A DNA stretch of 64,000 nt from Dactylis glomerata. Lineage: Eukaryota; Streptophyta; Magnoliopsida; Poales; Poaceae. The translations under genes and the position numbers were made by a program. Position 1 is the first letter of the stretch. The number at the start of each line of letters is the position of its first letter. Under the pieces are notes generated by a model. It was not told the origin of the DNA and ran no database searches. It saw only the letters and a program-made list of their open reading frames with translations. The DNA is taken from positions 4,888,880 through 4,952,879 of the forward strand of contig QXEO01000232.1 in the NCBI GenBank assembly GCA_007115705.1. Direction: 5' to 3'. Shown in pieces: positions 33,660 to 44,669 of the stretch.

Positions 33660-36600
33660 AGGCCATGAACCCTCCTTTGCGTATGTCCCTTGATTAGGAT
33701 CGCTTCGGTCATAACGATGGAGCATCTTCACCATGTTCACTCTGAAGGGCGGAATTTCATCAAACTTATTATAATCTTCTGACATGTCTGTCTTATACTC
33801 AACTCCCACGATGTTTCTTTTCCCTGAAATAACTATGTGACACTTTGGCTCATTGTATGATGTATTCTTGGCCTTATGTTTTCTATTTTTTAGTTTGGAG
33901 GACATGTGCCTCACATAGAAAACTTGAGCCACATCATTGGCTAGGACGAATGGTTCATCTCTGTAACCAAGATTGTTGAGATCCACTATTGTCATTCCAT
34001 ACAGCCAAGGTAGTCAAAATCCCGATCCAAGTCCTAGAATCCTACGATTTTACGACCCTACAACATCATGTCGATCCAAATCCCACTATGAATCCCAACC
34101 TGGTAGAATCCATGGTGAGTCGCGATCCAAATCATAGAATCCTATACAATATTGGAAAATCTCGTCCTGTTTATGGACTTTCCTGATTCTGAATGATTAG
34201 TTCAATCATCCTCTTAACTGTAGTAATATACTATGTCAAGCCCCCAAGCCATTTTTACTTGCCTCACAACCCTTTTGTTTACCTCCCAAGCCCTAATTGT
34301 CATCTCCCTTAAAAGAAAATCTTACAATATCAAAGCTATGTACTTCTCTTAAAAACTCCCAATTCATCATTGCAAAGCATATTGCAAGAAAGTTTGGAGA
34401 TAGGATGTGATTCATCATGGTCTAAAGTAGGCCTCATAAGAAGGAGCCATCAACATAGATTGCTAGAGACCTGAATGTCGAACACTAGATCGGCTTGGCA
34501 AGTGGCATGCTACTTCAATACTTTAACGTTTTGATTTAATAAATTTGTAATTTGATGATTCTTGAGGTATGTACTTTTTTCTCTGATATATGTTCCATAT
34601 TTATATACAAAATGAATAAAAATACTTACTTTTATAGAAGTAGTATGCATATATGTGTGGTATAATATATGTCAAATAATTAAGATGCAATACCATAATA
34701 GTATACTTTGTGTATGCTCTCACCAAGGGATAAATAGTAATTATATGAAAGGGTTAATTATACATTGTGTTTTCGTTGAAAAATTTGCATTAGTGAGTTT
34801 TCTTTACTTTTTTGGATATATTAGTGTAAACCATATTGCTAGAAATTTTAATGCTTTACTATTTTCACCTTTTCTATACTAGCATACAAAATTTTAGCAT
34901 GGATAAACTCTTGTCTGGAAAATCTTGTAGAATCCGGTATTCCACGATTCGATTCTACGACTCGATTCTGTCGAAGGAAAATCGATCTGACTCTGAATCC
35001 CGACTCTGACTACCTTGCATACAGCTGGTCTACCTTTACCCCTATTCTGTCCAGCTTGACCCATTTGCACCAAAACAAAGGGACTTTGAAAGAAGGTCCA
35101 TAGTCAAGTTCACATATCTCATTTGTGTAACCATAATAGGTGTCCTTTTGCCCGTTGTTGTTTTTTGCATCAATGCGGACACCACTATTTTGGTTGGTGC
35201 TCTTTTTATCTTGGGCGATCGTGTAGAATGTATTCCCATTTATGTCGTACCCTTGGAAAGTCAATACAGTCGAAGATGGTGACCCGGCCAACAAGTACAA
35301 CTGATCTCCAACAATGTTGTTATTTATGAGATGTGTCCGTAACCAACCGCCGAAAGTCGCCATATGTTTATGTATAATCCAGGAGTCAGACTGCACCGGG
35401 TGTTGGGAGCATACAATATTCTTGTGTTCAGTGATATATGGGGCCTCCTAGGTGGAACTTTGTAGAACTGTGTAGTGTGCTTGAGTGAAAGAAATCCCGT
35501 CCATACAATACATTGATTTCTTTCCTAGCGTGCCTTTTCCACTTAGTCTCCCCTCATGCCGCGATTCAGGAACACCAATTGACTTAAGGTCACAGATAAA
35601 GTCAACACAGGAACTCAATGACCTCCTCTGTTCCATATCCCTTGGAGATGCTTCCTTCTGGCCTAGCACGGTTATGAACATATTTCTTTAAGACTCCCAT
35701 GAACCTCTCAAAGGGGAACATGTTGTGTAGAATACAGGACCGAGAATGACAATCTCTTCGACAAGGTGAACCAGGAGATGCGTCATAATATTGAAGAAGG
35801 GTGGCAGGAACACCAACTCAAAACTAACAATACATTGGACCACATCCTTCTGTAACCTTGGCAGAATATCTGGATTGATTACCTTCTGAGATATTGCATT
35901 GAGGAATACGCATAGCTTTACAATGGGTACGCAAACATTTTCCAGTAGAAGCCCCCTCAATGCAACCGGAAGCAACTGCGTCATAATCACGTGACAGTCA
36001 TGAGACTTCAAGTTTTGGAATTTTTTTATCTATCATATTATTATTCCCTTTATATTTGACGAGAAGCCAGATGGCACCTTGATACTTGAAAGGTCTTCAA
36101 AAAAGGTTTCCTTCTCTCCTTTAGTAAGAGCGTAGCTGGTATGACTTAAGTGACGCCCTTTATCCGTCTTGTTCTATGGATGCATGTTGTCTAGGTATTA
36201 CATACGTTTCTGGTCCTCCCGTGCTTCTGGTGTATCTTTTGTCTTTCCATACACGCCCTGAAAGCCTAGCAGGTTCACGCAAACATTTTTTGTCTTGTGC
36301 ATCACGTCGACTCAAGAGCGGACCTCTAGGTCTTTCCAATACTCAAGCTCCCAAAATATATATTTCTTCTTCCACATGGTTGCGTGTCTGGTAGCGACGT
36401 CATTCAGAACAGATTGACTGCCAGGACCCTTTCCAAAGATTACTTCTAGGTCCCTGACCATATCAAATAAATCATCACTAGTATGGAGTTCGGGCTTCGG
36501 CTGGTGATCTTCCACACCTATAAATGCTTGCCTTTCTTTCTTACGGGATGCGTGGTCGTAAGAAATCAACGATGCCCCAAGTAAACAACCTTCTTACATT

Positions 36601-37008
36601 TTTCCAAATTATATCGTCAATCTTATCTAAACAGTGTGTGCATGCATTGTATCCCTTTTTCGTTTATCCTGAAAGGTTACTAAGAGCAGCCCAATCATTG
36701 ATGGTTACGAAAAGCAACGCTCGTAGGTCAAATAGCTCCTGTTTGTGCTCATCCCACACACACACGTACACCTGGTTTGGCCCACAATTCTAAGAGTTCT
36801 TCAACTAATGGTCTTAGGTACACATCAATGTCGTTGTCGGGTTGCTTTGGGCTTTGGATGAGCACTGGCATCATAATGAACTTCTGCTTCATGCACAACC
36901 AAGGAGGAAGGTTATAGATACATAGAGTTATAGACCAGGTGCTATGACTGTAGCTCTGCTCTCCAAAAGGATTCATGCCATCTGTACTTAGACCAAACCT
37001 TAAGTTCC
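33660..37008 (-). pseudogene. CACTA TNP2-like transposase (Transposase_21 type), broken
   Basis: Minus strand. The part next to 37008 has the strongest match: LRFGLSTDGMNPFGEQSYS then YNLPPWLCMKQKFIMMPVLI and PDNDIDVYLRPLVEEL, the core of the En/Spm TNP2 transposase family. Further open pieces follow in order at about 36569-36312, 36011-35688, 35681-35448 and 35396-35018, and after the hAT insertion at 33997-33660 (C-terminal DLNNLGYRDEPFVLANDVAQ). Several frameshifts and stops separate them. The N-terminus is cut by element H at 37009 and is not found on H's other side. Confidence 0.82.
34006..35017. mobile_element. Non-autonomous hAT-like element in TNP2-like gene
   Basis: 1012 bp with terminal inverted repeats CAAGGTAGTCA at 34006 and its complement ending at 35017, flanked by the 8-bp TSD CATACAGC (33998-34005 and 35018-35025). 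An 8-bp TSD is the hAT signature. No transposase frame; the interior repeats words such as AATCCTACGATTTTACGACC in degenerate form. Removing it plus one TSD restores the TNP2-like frame. Confidence 0.88.
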
Positions 37009-37044
37009 TGATACGTCTCAAACGTATCTATAATTTTTGATGCT
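37009..37044 (+). repeat. H 5' LTR, first 36 bases
   Basis: TGATACGTCTCAAACGTATC start. It is interrupted after ATGCT by F and continues at 46072. Confidence 0.88.
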
Positions 37045-38441
37045 TGATACGTCCAAAACGTATCTACTTTCCCGAACACTTTTGCTATTATTTCTCCTCT
37101 AATTTGTGTGTTTTGAATACAACTAACACGGACTGACGCTGTTTTCAGCAGAATTGCTCTGGTGTCTCGTTTTTGTGCAGAAATTCAACTTCCAGTAAAA
37201 ATTCAGGAAAAATCATGAAAAATCCTATTTCACCAGAAGACCCACGGAGCCAGAAGACGAGACGGAGAGGGGGCTTGAGGGGCTGTCACACATAGGTGGC
37301 GCGGCCCAGCCCTGGCCGCGCCACCCCTGTGTGAGGAGGCTCCAGGCGCCCACTCGGTCTCCCCTCTCGCCTACATATACCCCCTGACGAATTAAGATCG
37401 GGGAGAGGGCGTTTTTCCCAGATAGACTTCCGCTGCGCCGCCGCCATCAGAAACCGCGATTCGGAACCAGAAACTCCGTTCTGGCACCCTGCCGGGACGG
37501 GGATTCGGAGGAGACCTTCATCACCATCACCACCGATGCTCCTCCATCGACCATCCATGACTACCCCATCCATGTGTGAGTAATTCCCCCGCTGTAGGTG
37601 AGGGGATGGTAGGGATTGGATGAGATTGTTCATGTAATTTGATATGAGATTGATAGGGCATAGTGCCTAGTATCTTTATTTAGTGCCTATGACATTGTTG
37701 CAACTTGTTGTGCTTAATGCTTGTCACTTTGGGCCCGAGTGCCATGATTTCAGATCTGAACATGTTATTATTTCTATGATGATACTTGTTGTTTATGGTC
37801 TTACCTACAAGTTGTATACACATATTGTTGTCCGGAACCCGAGGCCCCAAAGTGACAGAAATTGGGATAACCGGAGGGGATGGCTATGATGTGAGGATCA
37901 CATGTGTTCACCGAGTGCTAATGCTTTGCTCCGGTACTTTATTAAAAGGAGTACCTTAATTACCAGTAGTTTCCCTTGAGGCCCTGCTGCAACAGGCTGG
38001 TAGGACAAAAGATGTCGTGCAAGTTTCTCCTTGTGAGCACGTACGACTATATACGGAACACATGCCTATGATTGTTTGTACTAGGATGCTTTATCATTAT
38101 TTATCTGCAATGCCCGTATCTCATTGATTTCATGAATTATCTTATCCATGCAACGCCCGTTATCCATCCCTATGCCTACAGTATTTGTTCCTACTGTTTA
38201 CAACCGTTACTATTACTGCTGCCATTGTACTACTGTTGTTACTGTTTCACTACTGTCACCACTATAAAACTGTTGCTACTGATAAACCACTGCGAGCGAG
38301 ACTGTTTCCAGGTGCAGCTGAATTGACAACTCATCTGTTAAGGCTTACATATATTCTTTGGCTCCCCTTGTGTCGAATCAATAAATTTGGGTAATACTTC
38401 CCTCGAAGACTGTTGCGATCCCCTATACTTGTGGGTCATCA
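37045..38441 (+). repeat. F 5' LTR
   Basis: TGATACGTCC to GGTCATCA. A GC-rich inverted repeat (GGTGGCGCGGCC 37295-37306 with its complement 37314-37325) precedes a weak TATA-like CATATACC near 37374. Downstream is a purine/pyrimidine-structured leader region. Confidence 0.93.
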
Positions 38442-38452
38442 AGACTATTTTC

Positions 38453-38470
38453 TGGCACCGTTGCCGAGGA
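38453..38470 (+). promoter_or_regulatory. F primer binding site, two mismatches
   Basis: TGGCACCGTTGCCGAGGA: two G-to-A changes, both at CpG, from the tRNA-Asp-type site of E1. Confidence 0.8.
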
Positions 38471-38529
38471 CCATAGCTTTATCTGTAAGTTCACTTGGTA
38501 TTCATATTGTTCGCTGCAATCCTTTCATC

Positions 38530-41190
38530 ATGGGTAAACCTCGTGATGGAAAAGTTCCTATATTGCCATCCACTACAAGAAGAGGTACGACTCTCAACAC
38601 CTCTGTTGCTCTTGATTCACCATCTGTTATGAGTAAGTTGCTTACACCACCACACACACACATTACTGCTACTACTTCTGCTGATATTGAAGATGCCACT
38701 GATAATTTAGATGATGCTTCTACTGTGCTTGATGAGGGTGGTTCACTAGGTTCCTTTTTAGATGCTACTATTGCTAGAGCTAAGTTGGGAAACATCATTG
38801 TTACACCTGTTAGTTCACCTGAGTCTAGGGAATGTCCTAGTGATGATTATGATGATGATGCTTATATTGAGCTTAATGATGACTTTATTGCAGAAGCACG
38901 TGCTGCTCGAGATGCTGGTAAGGTTAAAGAACTTCTTGCAAGACGCTCTGTTAGATATAATTTGTCTCCTGATCCTAAATTTGCTGCTTCTCCTATAAAT
39001 ATTAGAGACAAGGATTATGATTTCTCTTTGGATTTATCTTACATATCTATTGTTGAGAAAACTCCTTTTTGTGGTACTAAAGATGAGAGTGCTATGGAGC
39101 ACATGAATGAGCTTTCTACTTTGAGTAATTTGTTTTCTGATGATATTAAGCTCCGCACTTACTTTGTTGCCAAGATTTTTCCTTTCTCGTTGAAAGATGC
39201 TGCTAAAACTTGGTTTAATAGCTTGTCTCCTGGATCTCTTACTAGTCCTATTGCTTTGGTTAATGCTTTCTTTCAGAAATATTTTCCCGCTAGTGCTCAA
39301 CATGCTGCTGTGCAGAAAATCTTTGATTTTGAACAGGGAAAAGGAGAGAAATTGCCTGAATCTTGGACAAGGTTTTGTTCTTTAATTAGAGCTTTGCCTA
39401 AAGAACCATTGCCTAAAAATGAACTCCTTGATATATTTTATAATGGACTGACGGATGAATCTAAGTCATATTTGGATAGTTGTGCTGGTTGTGTTTTCAG
39501 GGAAAGAACTCCGGCTGAAGCAGAAGAATTAATGGCTAAAATAAGCCGGAATCATGATGATTGGACTTTGGTTGAGCCAATACCAGCACCAACCCCTGCG
39601 CCATCTACGGAGCCTACGCCAAAGAAGAGAGGGATGATTGAGTTAAATGATGAAGCTATGAAGGAGGCTAAGAAATCTCTTAAGGAGAAAGGTATTAAGG
39701 CCGAAGATGTGAAGAATTTACCTCCTATTGAAGAATTATGTAAGCCAATTCCTCGCTCATCTACTATTGAGGTACACTCTCTCCAAAGCTTTGATGAAAG
39801 AGATATTCCTTATACTAAACCTCCTGATCAATGCTTAGATGAATTTGATAATTTTATTGTTAAGCAAGAAAATTTTAATAGAATGGTGCATAATCATTTG
39901 TTGGAAAATTCTAGAGCTATTAACAAGTTACAGGATATTGTGGAGAGAACCGCCAATGATGTGAAGATACTTGCTAAACATTTTCAAATGGTTCAAACAC
40001 AAATTGATCAGCTTACCAAGGTGCAAAAAGATTTGATAGTTAATGCTGCGAGAGAGAAGCAAGCATGTGAAATACGCACAAGAAGTGGTGCTGCTACTCA
40101 AGACCCATTATATCCTGAAGGGCATCCTAAGAGGGTTGAGCAAGATTCTCAACGCACCTCGAATGATGATGTCCCTTCTAAGAAGAAGAAGAAGAAGCAT
40201 AAAACAACCGCAGAATCCTCTGAAGCAGGTAAAGATCCTAACAGTGTTTCTATTTCTGATGCTGAAACTGAACCAGGAGATGCTCCCGATAAAGAAGAAG
40301 AAGATAAAGAAGAAGTTGAAGAAGAACCAGAGAAGATTGACAAGAATCCAAAGTACACTAAAGAAGACTTCATTGCCAACAAGCATGGTAAGGAGAGAGA
40401 ACCTTGGGTACAGAAGCCAATGCCCTTTCCTAGTAAGAAACACAAGTCCAAGGAAGAAGAACACTACAACAGGTTTTGTGAATGGATGAGACCTTTATTT
40501 TTGCAAATTCCTTTGACTGATGCTATTAGAATGCCTCCTTATGCAAAGTATATGAAAGATATTGTCACTAACAAAAGGAAAATTCCTAGTGAGGAAATTT
40601 CCACTCTACTTGCTAATTATTCTTTTGATGGTAAAGTTCCAGAGAAGCTTGGAGATCCAGGTATACCAACTATTCCTTGCTCCATTAAAAATAACTATGT
40701 TAGAACTGCTTTATGTGATTTGGGAGCTGGAGTTAGTGTCATGCCTTTTTCCCTCTATAAGAGACTTGATTTAGAAAAATTGGTATCAACTGATATATCT
40801 TTGCAGATGGCTGATAAGTCTACTACTATTCCTATTGGTATATGTGAGAATGTTCCTGTTCAAGTTGCCAACAGCTGTTTAATATTAACCGATTTTGTTG
40901 TGTTGGAAATGCCTGAAGATGATAATATGTCTATTATTCTTGGGAGGCCCTTTCTAAACACTGCAGGTGCTGTTATTAATTGCAATCAAGGAAAAGTCAC
41001 TTTTAATGTTAATGATAAAGAGTATACGGTATATTTTCCCAAGAAGATTGATAGGAAGAATGCTCTAAATACAATCAAGCATGTTGAGAGCATCAAAGTT
41101 GGTCAAATTATTTGTTCAGAGTGAAAGCCCAAGGAAGAATGTCAAATTGTCATGGTTGGGACTATACCTATCAAAGTTGAGGTAACATAA
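38530..41190 (+). pseudogene. gag: F gag-protease gene, one stop near the end
   Basis: ATG 38530 begins MGKPRDGKVPILP. The frame is open for 864 codons to TGA at 41122-41124, then in-frame for 22 more to TAA 41188-41190, where E1 has Gln instead of the TGA. Domains: disordered Ser/Thr-rich N-terminus (1-130); gag fold (about 170-330: YFVAKIFPFSL, AAKTWFNSLS, ALPKEPLPKNELLDIFYNGL); Pro/Lys/Glu linkers with a Lys run and a Glu-rich segment (about 550-610); retropepsin-like domain (about 715-845) with ALCDLGAGVSVMPF and IILGRPFLNTAGAVI. The active-site triplet is D-L-G rather than D-T/S-G, as usual in Athila-like proteins. The loss of 22 C-terminal residues may be tolerated. No RT follows. Confidence 0.9.
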
Positions 41191-42019
41191 GCATTAAGTG
41201 ATATGCAAAGTTTCTCCTCATAAAAAGTTAGTTTGGTAACAAGACTTGATCAACCTTGTTAACAAAGTGATTTTATATGAAAGAAACTTCGTTTTCACCG
41301 CATCTACCCCACCTCACTTGTATTTACTTTCATCAAATTTTATTCCTTCAGTTAAGTTGCTTGATTAAGAGTATCTCAGAGCTGCTGCATGTTTAGTTTT
41401 GATTTGCTTGAAATCTTTTCATCGTTGTTTTTTCTGAGTTTCATCGATATGCCAATTTCTGAAAAATCCTGGAAAATAAAGTTTCTCGAAAAATTCCAGA
41501 AAATTCTTTATAAATTTTTATGTCAAAAATGGGGCAGAGAGACACCTGGGAGGCACCAGGTGGGGCAGCCACGCCACCACACACACAGGTGGCGCGGCCC
41601 AGCCCTGGCCGCGCCACCCAGGTGTGAGGGGGCCCCACCAGGCCACTCACTCATCTCTTCTTCCCCTGCTCTTTCTCTCTCCCGGAAAACACCGCCCCAT
41701 TTGCTCAAGCTCGAGTTCTTGCTGTTATTCACTTGGATTTCTCGATCTCCTTGTTCAGCCCAACATTTCTGCTGAAATTTGGATCATTTGCTCTCCGGTA
41801 TGTGACTCCTCCACTTGTCCAAGTAGATTTTCTTTTGGTGAAGTATATCTTGAGTATTTTAGCATTGTAGGTGACAGTATAAATGAGTATGCATGCTTGT
41901 TCTCTTGCTTAGAATTGATATTTTGATGCATGTTAGCTCTCTAGCAACTCACTACAGTAGTTTCCTACACTTGCTTGTCTTCAAATCACTTTTTATGAGG
42001 TGTGTCAAAATTTTCAGAA
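41191..42019 (+). promoter_or_regulatory. F ORF2 leader: LTR-like promoter block and 220-nt intron
   Basis: No protein. Order of signals: AT-rich spacer; TATAAAT at 41509-41515; GC-rich inverted repeat GGTGGCGCGGCC (41588-41599) with complement 41607-41618 and loop CAGCCCT, identical in arms and loop to the one in the LTR; pyrimidine-rich leader; donor CTCCG/GTATGTGACT (exon end 41797); acceptor TTTTCAG (exon start 42018), two bases before the ORF2 ATG. The block resembles the LTR's own upstream segment, so ORF2 may have gained its promoter by copying part of an LTR. Confidence 0.6.
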
Positions 42020-42687
42020 ATGGAGAGGAATGCATATCAACTCTCTCAACATGAACTAGAAGTGCAAGATGTTATGAAAGTTCATCGTGAAGAGAAGGTT
42101 TTCCCCTCACACTATCCATGCTCAGCATTCTTGAGTGCTGCTGGATTCCTACAGGATTTTCAAGCCTTGCTTTCTAATACAGGACTAGAATATTTTGTTG
42201 AGGGTGAACCTCCCCAATATGTTAAACTAACAATGTCTGTGGTGCAGGATTTCAGATTTAGTTGGTCCGCTTCTAATCCCATGGTTCATTATAAAATTTA
42301 TAACAAACCTGTGGACTTGCCTCTTGATGTTTTCTGTACAGCTATTAGAGTACCGCAGTGGGGATCGCTCGAGAAGATAAGGGGACAACCAAGGAAATTG
42401 TTAGAACTATACGAGGAGATTTGTCAAGGAAGAAGTTTCACAGGAGAGGGTGGAATGGCTGGTCGCTTACTGAAGATGAGCTTGACGCGTACATAGGGGA
42501 GCATCCGCCGCCTGTGCACGATGAGGAAGGCGCCGAGGAGTCGGGACAGCCCTCCAACACTATGAATTTCCCATATGAGCAGCCTTATTATGATTATGCG
42601 CCATCAGCTTCATCTTCACGGGAACCGGGGTACGATTACACCTATGATGACCCACCAGCCTGGAGCAGCTACCAGAGCCGGAATTGA
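42020..42687 (+). pseudogene. F ORF2 (Athila-ORF1-like) with about 450-bp deletion
   Basis: ATG 42020 (MERNAYQLSQHELEVQDVMK) is open to about 42450 in one frame. Then the sequence jumps, at the word GAGAGGGTGG, to the C-terminal segment (NGWSLTEDELDAYIGEHPPP) in another frame, ending TGA 42685-42687. E3 still has the missing about 450 bp (23984-24434). F is the youngest-looking family-A copy yet has a broken ORF2, so the protein was not needed in cis for its last transposition. Confidence 0.82.
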
Positions 42688-42693
42688 TCTCCA

Positions 42694-42723
42694 CTTAGGC
42701 CAAAAGCCTAAGCTTGGGGGGAG
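42694..42723 (+). repeat. Hairpin plus PPT-like G-run after ORF2 (F)
   Basis: CTTAGGC (42694-42700), loop CAAAA, GCCTAAG (42706-42712), then CTTGGGGGGAG. Same in E1 (1012-1042) and E3. Confidence 0.8.
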
Positions 42724-44654
42724 ATACGCCGACGATCCACTCATCTACATATCATATTTTGTCAGACCTTTGTATATCCATGTTTTACTTTCTTTATTGT
42801 TTTAAGTTCTTACTTCCGTTTTTCCAAAACACAAAAAGACCAAAAATATTTCAGTTGTTTCTCTCTATTTGGTTCTTTGGTTTGCTACCCTTGGTTTGTT
42901 TTACTTACCATTTTCGGTTTGCTACTTGAAAAACCCAAAAATATTTTGCTTTGTTTGCTATTTCCTTCTGCTTTTGTTTCAAAAATCGAAAACCCCAAAA
43001 ATATTTGTTGTTCTTCTTCGGTTTTGTAAAGTTTGTTGCAGAGTTCAGTCTCCCGTTACTCCATTGGAGCTTGGTATTCACTTTATATTATTCAAGCCAC
43101 ACAAGTGAAGAGCAATAATGACGATATATGACAATCCGAGATGTGGTAAGAGGCTGGTATGAACTCTATTTGTTTTCATTTTTGTACATATACTCATCTA
43201 TGTGGACATGCTTAGTCGGTTCATGTAAGGTATATGTCATCTAATGGATGCTTTGTAGTTCTTGCCCTCATATGATTAGTTTCAATTTATTATTAGCCTG
43301 TAGCATGTCATGTAGACGCTTGCATGCATTGTTTTATTCATAGTATGGTATGATATTGTGGTATCCACCTCTGAAAGCTTCATTTGAATCGACTTGGCAC
43401 ATGCTCAAGCATGCATATGACTGAACAAAAAGTCAATTAAGCCTCGATGATCTAATTTGCCTCAGAGTTCTTGTATCATTTTTATGCCTATATTAATTTT
43501 GTTTTGTCGCAAGCATGATTATGATAGTTATTGCTCTCTCGATTGTCGCTTTCCAGTCTTTTGCTAGCCTTCACTTGTACTGAGTATGAGCTCTACTCGT
43601 GCATCCAATTACCAAAAACCAAGTCTTCCAAAGAGTCCACTATAAATTCCTATGCATGGTATTTGTAAGCCATTCCAAGTAAATTTTCATGTGCTACCTT
43701 TCAAACCTTTCAACTACTTCTCATTTTGTGCCACTGTTTTTAGCTCATGGGGATGTAGTGGTCGGAATTGATATCTTCCATATTAAATTGAGTACCCCTC
43801 GACTAGGCAGCTTCATCTGCTCGTCATTAATTTTGCAAGGGAGCTGGTCAGACCATTATAATCTTAAATCTAAAAGAAAGAAAAAAGGCACTCCTCCAAA
43901 GGAATGTGAAAGTTGGTGGGCACCCGATGGAATCGGTTAGCCATGGTTTGAGAAAGGAAAAAGGTGGGGAGGAGTGCCAAAGCTTTATAAAAGAGCACAA
44001 ATGTGCCAAATTTCAAAGAACTCGGAACCGCTCTCACTTGTTTATTATGGAAGATAGTAAGTCCCCATTGCTAGTCGTTGACATAGAACAACCACCTCTC
44101 AAAAGAAACTTTTATCTCTGTTTTACAAATGAAAAGCTCTAGCACATGTTAAATCCCTGCTTCCCTCTGCGAAGGGCCATTCGTTTACTTTTATGTTGAG
44201 TCGCCATCTTCAAACTTAGAGCACTTCTTGAGAGCATAGCTGTTATTCTTAGTGTAATGTGCTTGTCCCAGAACACGGTTAATTGTGGTATAACTTTGAT
44301 GCTTGTATCTTTGATATTTCTACTTCTAGTCTTCCCTTGGACTTCAGAGGTGCCTCAGCATTTATGTTTTGCTCTACAAATAAAGGCAAGCGGGATACCA
44401 CTCTTTCATATCATTTATGCATATTACAATCTTGTAGCTTCTTATGTACATGTTACTTGTTATTAGTGCATTGACACTCTTTCATAGATTGCTTGACTAT
44501 GAGGTGACATTGGTTGCATATTTCTTATTATGAATTGTCTGAGTACTTGATCACATAGTTAGTATATATACATCATATGAGCAAATGTGTTCGTGAAAGT
44601 TTCTTTTATCGCTCTCAGTTATTAACTGAATTGCTTGAGGACAAGCAAATAGCT
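42724..44654 (+). other. F 3' non-coding tail
   Basis: About 1.9 kb without a supported frame. Contains the cross-family block CAGTCTTTTGCTAGCC (about 43556), the roughly 90-nt hairpin (43887-43978), a TTTATAAAAG word just after it, CTTCCCTCTGCGAAGGGCC (about 44160) and the pre-PPT stem-loop (44631-44648). Confidence 0.75.
43887..43978 (+). repeat. Conserved hairpin of about 90 nt (F)
   Basis: Arms GGCACTCCTCC (43887-43897) and GGAGGAGTGCC (43968-43978), perfectly complementary. The interior holds CCGAT-GGA-ATCGG and a conserved CCATGG. Copies in E3, H and G. Confidence 0.82.
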
Positions 44655-44669
44655 AAGCTTGGGGGGAGT
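44631..44669 (+). promoter_or_regulatory. F pre-PPT stem-loop and polypurine tract
   Basis: Stem TTGCTTG / CAAGCAA with AGGA loop (44631-44648), then the PPT AAGCTTGGGGGGAGT ending next to the LTR start at 44670. The PPT primes plus-strand DNA. Confidence 0.85.

Noticed and set aside
37683..38394. Open frames of 68-84 codons in family-A LTRs, repeated at every copy
   Set aside because: They recur because the LTR recurs; no known LTR protein, and frames vary between copies.
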